Below are positions 14,976 to 22,793 of a DNA stretch of 60,336 nucleotides, in pieces (position 1 is the first letter of the stretch; the number at the start of each line of letters is the position of its first letter). Position numbers and translations under genes: made by a program. The notes below the pieces were generated by a model, which saw only the letters and a program-made list of their open reading frames with translations, was not told where the DNA came from and did not search any database. This DNA is from Oscillibacter sp. (GTDB lineage Bacteria > Bacillota > Clostridia > Oscillospirales > Oscillospiraceae): contig DPGF01000072.1 in NCBI GenBank assembly GCA_003522105.1, positions 1 through 60,336 of the forward strand, given 5' to 3'.

Positions 14976-16361
14976 ATGAAAGAGAAAAATACGGCAAAAC
15001 GCCTCTTTTCGGTGCTGTGGATCTACCTTTTGTGCGCAGCGCTGACGGCGATCCTCATTCCGCTGCCGCAAAAGGAGTCGTCCGGCGAACTCTGGCGGCA
15101 ATATGAAGCCCGTCTGGATACTCCCGCCGCACAGGAGCGTGTGATGACCATTGAAGATTCCGACAGCGCGCTGCTGCTCCGCTTGCAGCTCATTGAGAGC
15201 GCACGAAGGGAGCTCATCTTCTCGACCTTTGACCTGCGCGCAGATGAGAGCGGGCAGGACGTGATGTCCGCCCTATGCGCAGCGGCGGAGCGCGGCGTGC
15301 AGGTGCGCATGATTGTCGACGGACTCAACGGCTTTCTCCATTTGCAGGGAGACGCAACCCTCCGCGCGCTCGCGGCGGCGGAGAACGTCGAAGTCCGGTT
15401 CTACGACCCTGTGGATCTGCTGCGTCCCTGGAAGCTCAACTACCGCCTGCACGACAAGTACCTCATCGCCGACGGCGAGCGCTATATCCTCGGCGGGCGC
15501 AACACGAGCGACCTCTTTCTTGGCTCATATCAGGAGAAAAGAAACATCGACCGCGATGTGCTGGTCGTGTCGAATGGGAGCGAAAACAGCTCCGTCCGTC
15601 AGCTTGCGGCATATTTTGAGTCCGTCTGGTCGCAGCCGGAGAACCGGACGATCAAGGGGCGCGCATCGGAGAAAACCGGCGCGCTGCACGAGAGATACGA
15701 ATTGCTGCGAGAGAACTGCCCTGCGGCCTTCGCGGACGCCGACTGGGAAGAGATGACCATGCCGGTCGCGCGCGTGAGCCTTTTGCACAATTCTCCCCGT
15801 GCGGAGAACAAATCTCCCGAGCTGTGGGACACGCTCTGCCGCCTGATGGAGCAGGGGGACGACGTGCTGCTGCAAACGCCCTATCTCATCTGCAACCGCG
15901 CGATGTATGGAGATCTTGCCCATCTTGCCGGGGAACGGCAGGTGCGCATTCTGACAAACGCCGTGGAGACCGGCGCGAATCCGAGCGGCTGCGCGGACTA
16001 TCTGATTGAAAAAAGAACGATCCTCTCGTGCGGGCTCGATGTGTATGAGGCGGTATCCGATCAGTCGCTGCACACCAAAACGGTTCTGATCGGAAACGAT
16101 TTGAGCGTCGTCGGCTCATTCAATGCCGATATGCGCAGCGCCTATCTCGATACAGAACTGATGCTCGTCATCGAGAGCGAATCCTTCAACGATGTGCTGC
16201 GGCAGGCAGAAGCGCCTTACATCGCGCGCAGCCGCCTTGTTCTTCACGATGGCAGTACGGCTTGCGGCGCGCAGTTCGAGGAAACCGCGCTGCCGCCCTT
16301 GAAGCGCGCGCTTTACAGAGTATTAAGCGTTGCGCTGCGTCCTGTGCGGCATTTGTTATAA
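14976..16361 (+). CDS. Membrane-anchored phospholipase D-family protein (cardiolipin synthase-like)
   Basis: A 461-residue protein with one N-terminal hydrophobic segment (about 12-28) and two HKD motifs: HDKYLIADGERYILGGRNTSD (about 158-178) and HTKTVLIGNDLSVVGSFNAD (about 366-385). Both have the His, Lys and Asp/Asn-type residues needed for a phosphohistidine intermediate. Substrates may be phosphatidylglycerol (cardiolipin synthesis) or another phosphodiester. Only one anchor helix precedes the catalytic part, unlike typical bacterial Cls with two, so an extracytoplasmic role is possible. It is divergent from copA and transcribed alone. Confidence 0.85.
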   Translation: MKEKNTAKRLFSVLWIYLLCAALTAILIPLPQKESSGELWRQYEARLDTPAAQERVMTIEDSDSALLLRLQLIESARRELIFSTFDLRADESGQDVMSALCAAAERGVQVRMIVDGLNGFLHLQGDATLRALAAAENVEVRFYDPVDLLRPWKLNYRLHDKYLIADGERYILGGRNTSDLFLGSYQEKRNIDRDVLVVSNGSENSSVRQLAAYFESVWSQPENRTIKGRASEKTGALHERYELLRENCPAAFADADWEEMTMPVARVSLLHNSPRAENKSPELWDTLCRLMEQGDDVLLQTPYLICNRAMYGDLAHLAGERQVRILTNAVETGANPSGCADYLIEKRTILSCGLDVYEAVSDQSLHTKTVLIGNDLSVVGSFNADMRSAYLDTELMLVIESESFNDVLRQAEAPYIARSRLVLHDGSTACGAQFEETALPPLKRALYRVLSVALRPVRHLL

Positions 16362-16433
16362 GAAAACCGGATGCCGCCGCGGATAGGCCATAAAACAGAT
16401 GCAGATTTTGGTGCAATTTCTGCTTTTTTTACC

Positions 16434-16462
16434 TTGCAAAAGGCTTTTGGTTTTGTTAGGAT
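16434..16462 (+). promoter_or_regulatory. Promoter of the NifU-like/GGGtGRT operon
   Basis: TTGCAA (16434-16439), a 17-base spacer, then TAGGAT (16457-16462), about 65 bp before the start codon. Confidence 0.6.
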
Positions 16463-16463
16463 A

Positions 16464-16498
16464 GGAACATGTTTGGAATGTTCCGTGTTTTTCACGGA
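16464..16498. promoter_or_regulatory. Palindrome and hairpin at the operon's transcription start
   Basis: GGAACAT (16464-16470) and ATGTTCC (16478-16484) form a perfect inverted repeat with a 7-base spacer over the expected +1. A second hairpin TCCGTG-TTTTT-CACGGA follows (16482-16498), overlapping it. The first is a likely operator; the second may stabilise the 5' end of the message. Confidence 0.5.
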
Positions 16499-16526
16499 GA
16501 CAGAGGATAAGAAAGGAAAGTTCGTT

Positions 16527-17219
16527 ATGATTTATACGACCGAAGTACAGCATATGTGCCCCGTCGCAAAGGGCGCATATCACGGTCCCGCCCCGATCCC
16601 TGAAGAGGGCAAGTGGGTTCAGGCTAAGCAGCTCGCCGACATCTCCGGCTTCACCCACGGCATTGGCTGGTGCGCCCCCCAGCAGGGTGCCTGCAAGCTG
16701 ACGCTCAACGTCAAGGACGGCGTCATTCAGGAAGCGCTCGTCGAGACCATTGGCTGCTCGGGCATGACCCACTCCGCTGCCATGGCTTCTGAGATCCTGA
16801 TTGGCAAGACCATTCTCGAAGCGCTCAACACCGACCTTGTGTGCGACGCCATCAACACCGCCATGCGCGAGCTGTTCCTGCAGATCGTCTACGGCCGCAC
16901 CCAGTCTGCCTTCTCTGAGGGCGGCCTTGCCGTCGGCGCGTCCCTCGAGGACCTCGGCAAGGGCCTTCGCTCCCAGGTCGGTACGATGTTCGCTACCAAC
17001 GAGAAAGGCCCCCGTTATCTCGAGATGGCTGAGGGTTACTGCACCAAGATGGCGCTCAACGCGCAGGACGAGATCATCGGCTACGAGTTCGTCAACCTCG
17101 GCAAGATGATGGACTTCGTCAAGAAGGGCATCGACGCCAACGAAGCGCTTGAGAAGGCCAAGGGTCACTACGGCCAGTGGGACAGCGCGGTCAAGTACAT
17201 TGACCCGCGTCAGGAATAA
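16527..17219 (+). CDS. NifU/IscU-like iron-sulfur scaffold-type protein (GGGtGRT partner)
   Basis: A 230-residue protein with NifU-N-like features: ETIGCSGMTHSAAMASEIL resembles the cluster-ligand region, with further cysteines in HMCPVAKGAYHG and GWCAPQQGACKL. It starts MIYTTEVQHM after GAAAGGAAAG. In Clostridia this protein is regularly encoded directly before a GGGtGRT-family gene, as here (18-bp gap). The role is unknown; a scaffold or carrier for an Fe-S or other metal site is an inference from the fold. A frame open to 16371 lacks a start signal. Confidence 0.75.
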   Translation: MIYTTEVQHMCPVAKGAYHGPAPIPEEGKWVQAKQLADISGFTHGIGWCAPQQGACKLTLNVKDGVIQEALVETIGCSGMTHSAAMASEILIGKTILEALNTDLVCDAINTAMRELFLQIVYGRTQSAFSEGGLAVGASLEDLGKGLRSQVGTMFATNEKGPRYLEMAEGYCTKMALNAQDEIIGYEFVNLGKMMDFVKKGIDANEALEKAKGHYGQWDSAVKYIDPRQE

Positions 17220-17237
17220 GGAAGGGAGGACGAAACA

Positions 17238-18236
17238 ATGGCTTTATTTGAAAATTACGAGAGAAGAATCGACAAGATCAACGGCGTCCTCGCTCAGTAC
17301 GGTATTTCCTCCGTCGAGGAGTGCCGCGAGATCTGCAAGGCCAAGGGCTTTGACCCGTATGAGATTGTCAAGGGCATTCAGCCCATCTGCTTTGAAAACG
17401 CCTGCTTGGCGTACACCGTCGGCGCGGCCATCGCGCTCAAGTCCGGCGTGAAGTCCGCTGCCGAGGCTGCCAAGCTCATCGGCGTGGGTCTTCAGTCCTT
17501 CTGCATCGACGGCTCCGTTGCCGAAGACCGCAAGGTCGGCCTCGGCCACGGCAACCTCGGTGCGATGCTGCTGTCCGACGAGTCGAAGTGCTTTGCCTTC
17601 CTCGCCGGTCATGAGTCCTTCGCCGCCGCAGAAGGTGCGATCGGCATCGTCAAGAATGCCAACAAGGCCCGCAAAGAGCCGCTGCGCGTCATTCTGAACG
17701 GCCTCGGCAAGGACGCTGCTCAGATCATCTCCCGCATCAACGGCTTCACCTATGTCCAGACCCAGTTCGATTACTACACCAGCAAGCTGAACATCGTGCG
17801 CGAGATCCGTTACAGCGAGGGTGAGCGCGCCAACGTACGCTGCTACGGCGCAGACGATGTGCGCGAGGGCGTGGCCATCATGCACTTTGAGGGTGTTGAT
17901 GTGTCCATCACCGGCAACTCCACCAACCCGACCCGCTTCCAGCACCCCGTCGCCGGCACCTACAAGAAAGAGTGCATCGAGCAGGGCAAGAAGTACTTCT
18001 CCGTCGCCTCCGGCGGCGGCACGGGCCGCACCCTGCACCCGGACAACATGGCTGCCGGCCCCGCCTCCTACGGCATGACCGACACCATGGGCCGTATGCA
18101 CTCCGACGCCCAGTTCGCCGGTTCCTCCTCCGTGCCCGCGCACGTGGAGATGATGGGCTTCCTCGGCATGGGCAACAACCCCATGGTCGGCGCGACCGTT
18201 GCGGTCGCCGTCGCCGTCGCGGAGAGCCTCAAGTAA
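17238..18236 (+). CDS. GGGtGRT family protein
   Basis: A 332-residue protein bearing the family-defining motif in SVASGGGTGRTLHPDNMA (about 255-272). Its conserved C-terminal part includes GMTDTMGRMHSDAQFAGSSS and FLGMGNNPMVGATVAVAVA, rich in Gly, Met and Ala. The start follows GGAAGGGAGGACGAAACA. Function is not established; it is always found with the NifU-like protein just upstream, so both probably form one metal-centre system. No membrane helices or signal peptide are seen. Confidence 0.85.
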   Translation: MALFENYERRIDKINGVLAQYGISSVEECREICKAKGFDPYEIVKGIQPICFENACLAYTVGAAIALKSGVKSAAEAAKLIGVGLQSFCIDGSVAEDRKVGLGHGNLGAMLLSDESKCFAFLAGHESFAAAEGAIGIVKNANKARKEPLRVILNGLGKDAAQIISRINGFTYVQTQFDYYTSKLNIVREIRYSEGERANVRCYGADDVREGVAIMHFEGVDVSITGNSTNPTRFQHPVAGTYKKECIEQGKKYFSVASGGGTGRTLHPDNMAAGPASYGMTDTMGRMHSDAQFAGSSSVPAHVEMMGFLGMGNNPMVGATVAVAVAVAESLK

Positions 18237-18301
18237 GAGGGGAAAACCCTCCGGGTTCCCGCTTCATAAGCTCCAAAGCCTGATTTTTGACCAAATAAAA
18301 G

Positions 18302-18347
18302 CAGGAAGCACGTCTTCCGCACGAAAATGCGGAAGATGTGCTTCCTG
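18302..18347. terminator. Bidirectional terminator after the GGGtGRT gene
   Basis: A long stem (18302-18321 with 18328-18347, loop CGAAAA) with one internal mismatch, preceded by AAAA and followed by TCTTTT. It serves the GGGtGRT gene and possibly trpB on the other strand. Confidence 0.85.
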
Positions 18348-18433
18348 TCTTTTCATATTTTTCAACCGTCAGCCGATTTCTCAGGTTTCTTATGCTTCGC
18401 TTTCGCGCAGATTGCCATAGCAGCTTCGCTGTT

Positions 18434-19654
18434 TTATCGGATACCGTACTTCTCGATGATGTAATCCATATCCTTATCGCCTCTGCCGGAGAGGTTGATG
18501 AGCACCGAACCCTTGCCCATCGTCTTTGCGAGCTTCATGCCGTAGGCAACCGCGTGGGAGCTTTCGATCGCGGGGATGATGCCCTCCATTCTGGAAAGCT
18601 CGAAGAAAGCGTCGAGCGTCTCATCGTCGTTCACAACGTCATACTTCACTCTGCCGATGTCGTGCAGGAAAGCGTGCTCGGGGCCGCTGGACGGGTAATC
18701 GAGGCCGCTTGCCACGGAATAAACGGGAGCCGGATTGCCGTTTTCGTCCTTGAGCATGATGCTCTTGAAGCCGTGCATGATGCCCTCCTCGCCGTAGGTG
18801 AGGCTGGCAGCATGATCGCCAAGCTTGGTGCCCCGGCCGAGCGGCTCAACGCCGTAGAGATCGACGGGATCGTTCAGGAATCCGGAGAACAGGCCCATGG
18901 CGTTGGAGCCGCCGCCCACGCAGGCGACGACCGCATCGGGAAGCTCGCCCGTCATATCGAGGAACTGCTCTCTTGCCTCAATGCCCACAACGCTCTGGAA
19001 ATCGCGCACCATCATCGGGAAGGGATGGGGGCCGACAACGGAACCGATGCAGTAGATGGCGTCCTTGTACTCGTTGCAGTAGGCTGCGAAGGCCGCGTCG
19101 ACCGCTTCCTTCAGCGTTTGCAGCCCGTCCGTGACCTCGATCACTCTTGCGCCGAGGATCTTCATTCTCGCCACGTTCGGGGCCTGCTTTTTGACGTCCA
19201 CCGCGCCCATATAGATGTCGCAGTCCAGGCCAAAGTAAGCGGCGGCGGTCGCCAGCGCAACGCCATGCTGACCTGCGCCGGTCTCGGCGATGACCTTCTT
19301 CTTGCCCATGTACTTCGCAAGAAGCACCTCGCCCATGCAGTGGTTGAGTTTGTGCGCGCCGGTGTGGTTCAGATCCTCGCGCTTGACATAGAGCTGAACG
19401 CCCGTACCGATCTTGTCGGAGAGTCTTGCAAGGTGGGAGATCGGCGTGGGTCTGCCCTGAAACTCCTTGCGGATGCGGCGAAGCTCACTGATGAACTTGC
19501 GGGATTTGCAGATGGTCTGGTAGGCTTCGCTGATCTCGTTCATGGCGGTTTGCAGCTCGGGCGGGATATAGGAGCCGCCATAGTTGCCGAAATAGCCCTC
19601 GGCGTCGGGATAGTTCTTGAAATAGGTATCAAAATCAACATTGTTAAACTTCAT
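18434..19654 (-). CDS. trpB: Tryptophan synthase beta chain
   Basis: A 406-residue PLP enzyme of the TrpB1 type, condensing indole with serine. The PLP lysine is in REDLNHTGAHKLNH, the phosphate-binding loop in CVGGGSNAMGLF, the catalytic Glu region in ETGAGQHGVA. Length is typical of TrpB1. The start follows CCGGAGGAACGTCAA. No trpA or other trp gene is adjacent, so it may salvage indole. Expression is governed by the T-box leader upstream, and a 29-codon ORF lies between the leader and this gene. Confidence 0.96.
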   Translation of the reverse strand: MKFNNVDFDTYFKNYPDAEGYFGNYGGSYIPPELQTAMNEISEAYQTICKSRKFISELRRIRKEFQGRPTPISHLARLSDKIGTGVQLYVKREDLNHTGAHKLNHCMGEVLLAKYMGKKKVIAETGAGQHGVALATAAAYFGLDCDIYMGAVDVKKQAPNVARMKILGARVIEVTDGLQTLKEAVDAAFAAYCNEYKDAIYCIGSVVGPHPFPMMVRDFQSVVGIEAREQFLDMTGELPDAVVACVGGGSNAMGLFSGFLNDPVDLYGVEPLGRGTKLGDHAASLTYGEEGIMHGFKSIMLKDENGNPAPVYSVASGLDYPSSGPEHAFLHDIGRVKYDVVNDDETLDAFFELSRMEGIIPAIESSHAVAYGMKLAKTMGKGSVLINLSGRGDKDMDYIIEKYGIR

Positions 19655-19679
19655 TTGACGTTCCTCCGGTCAATTTAAT

Positions 19680-19769
19680 TTAGATTTTGGTTGGGGTGTC
19701 GGTCACGATCATACTCTGATTGTTTTCATCTATCTGGCGTGCGGAACGCCGCCATCGCTGCATCTTCAT
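19680..19769 (-). CDS. 29-codon ORF between the trp T-box and trpB
   Basis: A strong ribosome site (AAGGAGGTCGATCTC) precedes ATG AAG ATG (19761-19769). The ORF reads MKMQRWRRSARQ at its N-terminus, ends in TDTPTKI and stops at 19680, 25 bp before the trpB ATG. It is strongly basic at its start and contains one Trp codon, so it is not an obvious attenuator peptide. It lies after both terminators, so it is translated only when trpB is transcribed. It could be a small protein or a coupling ORF. No family recognised. Confidence 0.5.
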   Translation of the reverse strand: MKMQRWRRSARQIDENNQSMIVTDTPTKI

Positions 19770-19796
19770 GAGATCGACCTCCTTGTAAAACAGGAA

Positions 19797-19834
19797 AAAG
19801 CTCCCTTGACTTATTTCATGTCAAAGGAGCTTTG
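19797..19834 (-). terminator. Second terminator between the T-box and trpB
   Basis: AAAGCTCCCTTGAC pairs with GTCAAAGGAGCTTT with one mismatch; on the minus strand it is followed by TTTTTCC. It lies 9 bases after the first T-box terminator and repeats part of its stem sequence (CTTGAC...GTCAA). Confidence 0.75.
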
Positions 19835-19842
19835 ATCAAAGC

Positions 19843-20132
19843 AAAAACGCCCTTGACAAAACAATACACTCTGTCAAGGACGAATAGGAACAACACTATC
19901 CGCGGTGCCACCTTGATTCACGGTGCGACCCGTGCGCTTTGCAGGATACCAACATATCCCGGCAACTGACGTATGCCAACACGTTGCAGAATACTCTGGG
20001 AAAGGCCCCATTTGACTGCACCCTCAGCGGCCCATTTGGCAACGTGTTTCTTGCCTGATTTTCAGCACCACAGGCTCTCTGTAAAGGCATCGCTGCCGTT
20101 ATCTCCGCTTCAACGGTTTGAAAGATTAAATT
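19843..20132 (-). promoter_or_regulatory. T-box riboswitch, probably tryptophan-specific
   Basis: On the minus strand AAGGTGGCACCGCGGA (near 19898-19913) is the canonical T-box that pairs with the tRNA acceptor end. It is followed by a terminator (stem 19851-19858 with 19872-19879, then TTTTT). The 5' stem I region includes GCCAAATGGGCC, where the codon TGG (20032-20034) would be the Trp specifier, matching trpB downstream. Uncharged tRNA-Trp should stabilise the antiterminator and allow transcription. A second CAAATGGGG occurs 24 bases later. Specifier placement is by inspection, not by folding. Confidence 0.9.
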
Positions 20133-20139
20133 GGTTCAC

Positions 20140-20167
20140 ATTATAGCGCATCTTTTTTGTTTGTCAA
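20140..20167 (-). promoter_or_regulatory. Promoter of the T-box/trpB unit
   Basis: On the minus strand TTGACA (20162-20167) and TATAAT (20140-20145) are perfect consensus boxes separated by 16 bases. Confidence 0.85.
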
Positions 20168-20258
20168 TAGGGCTTTGCGCAATATTATGATATTTCGTTC
20201 CGCATTCTGCGCCCTGCGGTATCCGCGGCAGTGGAGGCGAAACGGCATCAGAGTCAAG

Positions 20259-20295
20259 AAAAGCCCCGGAAAACCGATGGTTTTCCGGGGCTTTT
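20259..20295 (-). terminator. Terminator after rpsI
   Basis: A 17-bp perfect stem (20259-20275 with 20279-20295, loop GAT), flanked by A and T tracts, ends the rplM-rpsI operon. Between it and the trpB promoter (about 20168-20258) I see no gene. Confidence 0.9.
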
Positions 20296-20336
20296 GAGCG
20301 ATTCGATTGAAAAATCCGTTCTCGAAACGAAGTGGC

Positions 20337-20741
20337 TTAGCGCTTAGAGAACTGGGGTGCGCGACGAGCAGCCTTGAGGCCGTATTTCTTGCGCTCCTTC
20401 ATACGAGGATCGCGGGTCAGGAAACCGGCCTTCTTCAGGACGGTGCGGTACTCGGGGTTGACCAGCAGCAGAGCGCGGGCAACGCCGTGGCGCAGAGCGC
20501 CGGCCTGACCGGAAACGCCGCCGCCTTCAACGGTGGCAACAATGTCGACCTTGCCGAGTTCCTCGGTAGCGGCCAGGGGCTGACGGACGACCATCTTCAG
20601 GGTCTCGAGGCCGAAATACTCGTCGATGTCGCGGCCGTTGATGGTGATGGCGCCGGTGCCGTTCTGGAAGAGGTGAACGCGGGCGACGGAGGACTTTCTA
20701 CGGCCGGTGCCGTACAGATAAGGCTTCTTGGACTGATACAT
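20337..20741 (-). CDS. rpsI: 30S ribosomal protein S9
   Basis: A 134-residue S9 protein with YGTGRRKSSVARVHLF near the N-terminus and the basic C-terminal tail ending KAARRAPQFSKR, which reaches the ribosomal P site. It follows rplM by 14 bases in the universal L13-S9 operon. The start follows AGGAGGAAGAGAAGA. Confidence 0.98.
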   Translation of the reverse strand: MYQSKKPYLYGTGRRKSSVARVHLFQNGTGAITINGRDIDEYFGLETLKMVVRQPLAATEELGKVDIVATVEGGGVSGQAGALRHGVARALLLVNPEYRTVLKKAGFLTRDPRMKERKKYGLKAARRAPQFSKR

Positions 20742-20755
20742 TCTTCTCTTCCTCC

Positions 20756-21184
20756 TTAGACTTCGTAAGCTTCGGGCTTCTGAGCCTGCTGCTCGTGGGT
20801 ATCACCAGCATAGATGTGCAGACGCTTCAGGGAGTCCTTGGTCACGGTGTTGCGGGGCATCATGCCACGCACAGCCACGCGCATTGCGAGCTCGGGCTTC
20901 TCCTCCATGAGGATGCGGTACTTGGTCTCCTTCAGGCCGCCGACCCAACCGGAGTGCGTACGATAGTACTTCTGCTCCATCTTGTTGCCGGTGAGGATAG
21001 CCTTGGAAGCGTTGATGATGATGACGTTGTCGCCGCAGTCGGCGTGCGGGGTATAGGTGACTTTGCGCTTGCCGCGGAGCAGATCAGCCGCAGCAACGGC
21101 GGTCTTGCCCATGGGCTTGCCGGCAGCATCGATGACGTACCACTTACGCTCGATGTTGCCCTTGTTCGCCATAAAAGTGGACAT
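20756..21184 (-). CDS. rplM: 50S ribosomal protein L13
   Basis: A 142-residue L13 with WYVIDAAGKPMGKTA, GDNVIIINA and RGMMPRNTVTKDSLKRLHIY. The start chosen is MSTFMANKGN (follows GGAGGAAACACACC). It is the first gene of the L13-S9 operon, transcribed from a consensus promoter with a leader of about 75 bases. Confidence 0.98.
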   Translation of the reverse strand: MSTFMANKGNIERKWYVIDAAGKPMGKTAVAAADLLRGKRKVTYTPHADCGDNVIIINASKAILTGNKMEQKYYRTHSGWVGGLKETKYRILMEEKPELAMRVAVRGMMPRNTVTKDSLKRLHIYAGDTHEQQAQKPEAYEV

Positions 21185-21211
21185 GGTGTGTTTCCTCCAT
21201 TTGATCTATGA

Positions 21212-21296
21212 ATGAAAGCTCGTGCTTTACATTTTCTTTGTCCCTTGGTAAAATCGGAACGAGTCTATTTATAGCATTCCCGCGCAGAAATGTCAA
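21212..21296 (-). promoter_or_regulatory. rplM promoter and structured leader
   Basis: On the minus strand TTGACA (21291-21296) and TATAAA (21268-21273) are separated by 17 bases. The transcript then begins with ACTCGT (near 21264), which can pair with ACGAGC (near 21212-21217), closing a hairpin of about 50 bases. Ribosomal protein autoregulation (L13 leader) is possible but not shown. Confidence 0.6.
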
Positions 21297-21412
21297 CACC
21301 ATTTTAATTTAGCGCAGGCAATACTCGCAAATGCTTCGTTTTTCTCCAATTATCTCTTGAATTCTAAAATCACAAAATCAAATTCTTTTGTTTTTCTCAA
21401 GGAGTTACACCT

Positions 21413-22141
21413 ATGCAGGAAATTTTAGGGCTTGTACGCCGCTGCGTCACGGACTATGACATGATCGAATCCGGCGAGACCGTTGCCGTCGGCGTTTCCG
21501 GCGGCAAGGACTCGCTCGTCACGCTCACCGCGCTCGCACGCCTTTCCAAATTCTACCAGAAGCCTTTCCGCGTCGCCGCCATCACGGTCGAAACGGGCGT
21601 GCCGGGCATGAACTTTGACGCGGTCGCCGACTACTGTGAAACGCTCGGCGTAGCGTATATCCGCGTGAATGTGCCGATCTACGAGGTCGTCTTTCTGGAG
21701 CGCAAGGAGAAAAATCCCTGCTCACTGTGCGCAAAGCTCCGCCGCGGCGCGCTCTCCACGGCGATGAACGAGCACGGCATCAAGAAGATCGCGCTCGGTC
21801 ACCACTATGACGACGCAGTGGAAACGCTTTTGATGAATCTTCTCTTCGAAGGGCGCATCGGCTGCTTCCAGCCCGTTACTTACCTCAGCCGCACGGACGT
21901 GACCCAGATCCGCCCGCTGCTCTATGTCAAAGAGCAGCAGGTGCGCAGCGCCGCCGCCAAGCTGGATCTTCCCATCGTACACAACCCCTGCCCTGCCAAC
22001 GGCGAAACACGCCGGCAGGAGGTCAAGGAACTGATCGAGTCGCTCTCGATGCGCTACCCTGACCTCAAGCAGAAGCTCTTCGGCGCGATGCAGCGCTATC
22101 CGCTCTACGGCTGGGGAACCGGCGACGAGCGCGAAATGTAA
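21413..22141 (+). CDS. ttcA: TtcA-family tRNA 2-thiocytidine synthetase
   Basis: A 242-residue PP-loop ATPase (VGVSGGKDSL at about 27-36). A pair of cysteines in NPCSLCAKLRRG (about 102-113) and a third in HNPCPANGE match the Fe-S-binding pattern of TtcA, which thiolates C32 of certain tRNAs. HHYDDAVETLLMNL is also typical. Length is shorter than E. coli TtcA but normal for Firmicutes homologues. The start follows CAAGGAGTTACACCT. It is not linked to a sulfurtransferase gene. Confidence 0.85.
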   Translation: MQEILGLVRRCVTDYDMIESGETVAVGVSGGKDSLVTLTALARLSKFYQKPFRVAAITVETGVPGMNFDAVADYCETLGVAYIRVNVPIYEVVFLERKEKNPCSLCAKLRRGALSTAMNEHGIKKIALGHHYDDAVETLLMNLLFEGRIGCFQPVTYLSRTDVTQIRPLLYVKEQQVRSAAAKLDLPIVHNPCPANGETRRQEVKELIESLSMRYPDLKQKLFGAMQRYPLYGWGTGDEREM

Positions 22142-22143
22142 AA

Positions 22144-22167
22144 ATTGCCGCGTTCCTACGCGGCAAT
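22144..22167. terminator. Terminator between convergent ttcA and bofA
   Basis: ATTGCCGCG (22144-22152) pairs perfectly with CGCGGCAAT (22159-22167), right after the ttcA stop. The flanking A/T tracts are short. Confidence 0.65.
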
Positions 22168-22187
22168 CACATATCAGAATATGTAGA

Positions 22188-22454
22188 CTAAATGAACACC
22201 AGTCGCAGCAAAATAAGCAGCGCCAGTCCCGGCACGCCAAGAATGGCGATCACAAGCGCGTTGAAGAGATTCAGCCCCAGTGAGAGCCTTGCCAGCACGC
22301 CCAACACGTTCAGCAGCCCCAAGAGGGCAAAGCCGAGCAGCGTGTTGACGAGCAGCTTGCCTGTGAGCTTCAGAGGCGCCGCAAACAGCTTGAGCAGCGC
22401 CAGCAGCGCAAACACGCCGAGCAGGACGAGCAGCACCTTTTCTGTTATTCCCAT
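22188..22454 (-). CDS. bofA: Pro-sigma-K processing inhibitor BofA-family protein
   Basis: An 88-residue membrane protein made mostly of two or three hydrophobic helices (VLLVLLGVFALLALL; LLVNTLLGFALLGLLNVLG; ALVIAILGVPGLALLILLRL), with the conserved N-T-x-x-G pattern of BofA. BofA holds the SpoIVFB protease inactive in the forespore membrane until SpoIVB signals. The start MGITEKV overlaps the end of the preceding yaaL-like gene, giving the usual Firmicute yaaL-bofA pair. Its presence supports sporulation, as does spoIVB at 31337. Confidence 0.85.
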   Translation of the reverse strand: MGITEKVLLVLLGVFALLALLKLFAAPLKLTGKLLVNTLLGFALLGLLNVLGVLARLSLGLNLFNALVIAILGVPGLALLILLRLVFI

Positions 22455-22711
22455 TTCACCGCCCCCTCGCTGCACGTTTTGCACACAGCTCTGCCGCCGC
22501 GTTCCTTGATCTGCCGCAGCAGATAATCATAACGCGAAAGCTCGGCGTTGATCTCATATACGCAGGCGTCGACCAGCTCCGGCTCGCAGACCGCGTTGAA
22601 GCGGGCATACGCCTGCGAGAGCGCCACGCGTGTGTCGCTCAGCTCGCTGAACAAGTCCTGCATGGATGCGTCGCGCGCGATGTCGCAACGCAGCAAATTG
22701 ACCTTTCGCAT
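22445..22711 (-). CDS. YaaL/DUF2508-family protein
   Basis: An 88-residue soluble protein starting MRKVNLLRCDIARD after GGGAGGGCGGAACA. It has a mainly helical middle (LFSELSDTRVALSQAYARFN) and a CxxC near the C-terminus (VCKTCSEG). It matches in size and position the YaaL/DUF2508 protein that precedes bofA in many Firmicutes. The two overlap by 10 bases. Function unknown. An open frame reaching 22795 crosses the divergent tadA promoter and is not coding. Confidence 0.75.
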   Translation of the reverse strand: MRKVNLLRCDIARDASMQDLFSELSDTRVALSQAYARFNAVCEPELVDACVYEINAELSRYDYLLRQIKERGGRAVCKTCSEGAVKWE

Positions 22712-22793
22712 TGTTCCGCCCTCCCATACCTTTGCAAAGTCAGTGTATGGAAAGTATGGACAAATATTCCTCTTTTCAAACAAGGAGCCTGCC

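Noticed and set aside
19680..19769. The 29-codon ORF as a Trp attenuator peptide
   Set aside because: Only one Trp codon, and it lies downstream of both terminators, so it cannot control them.
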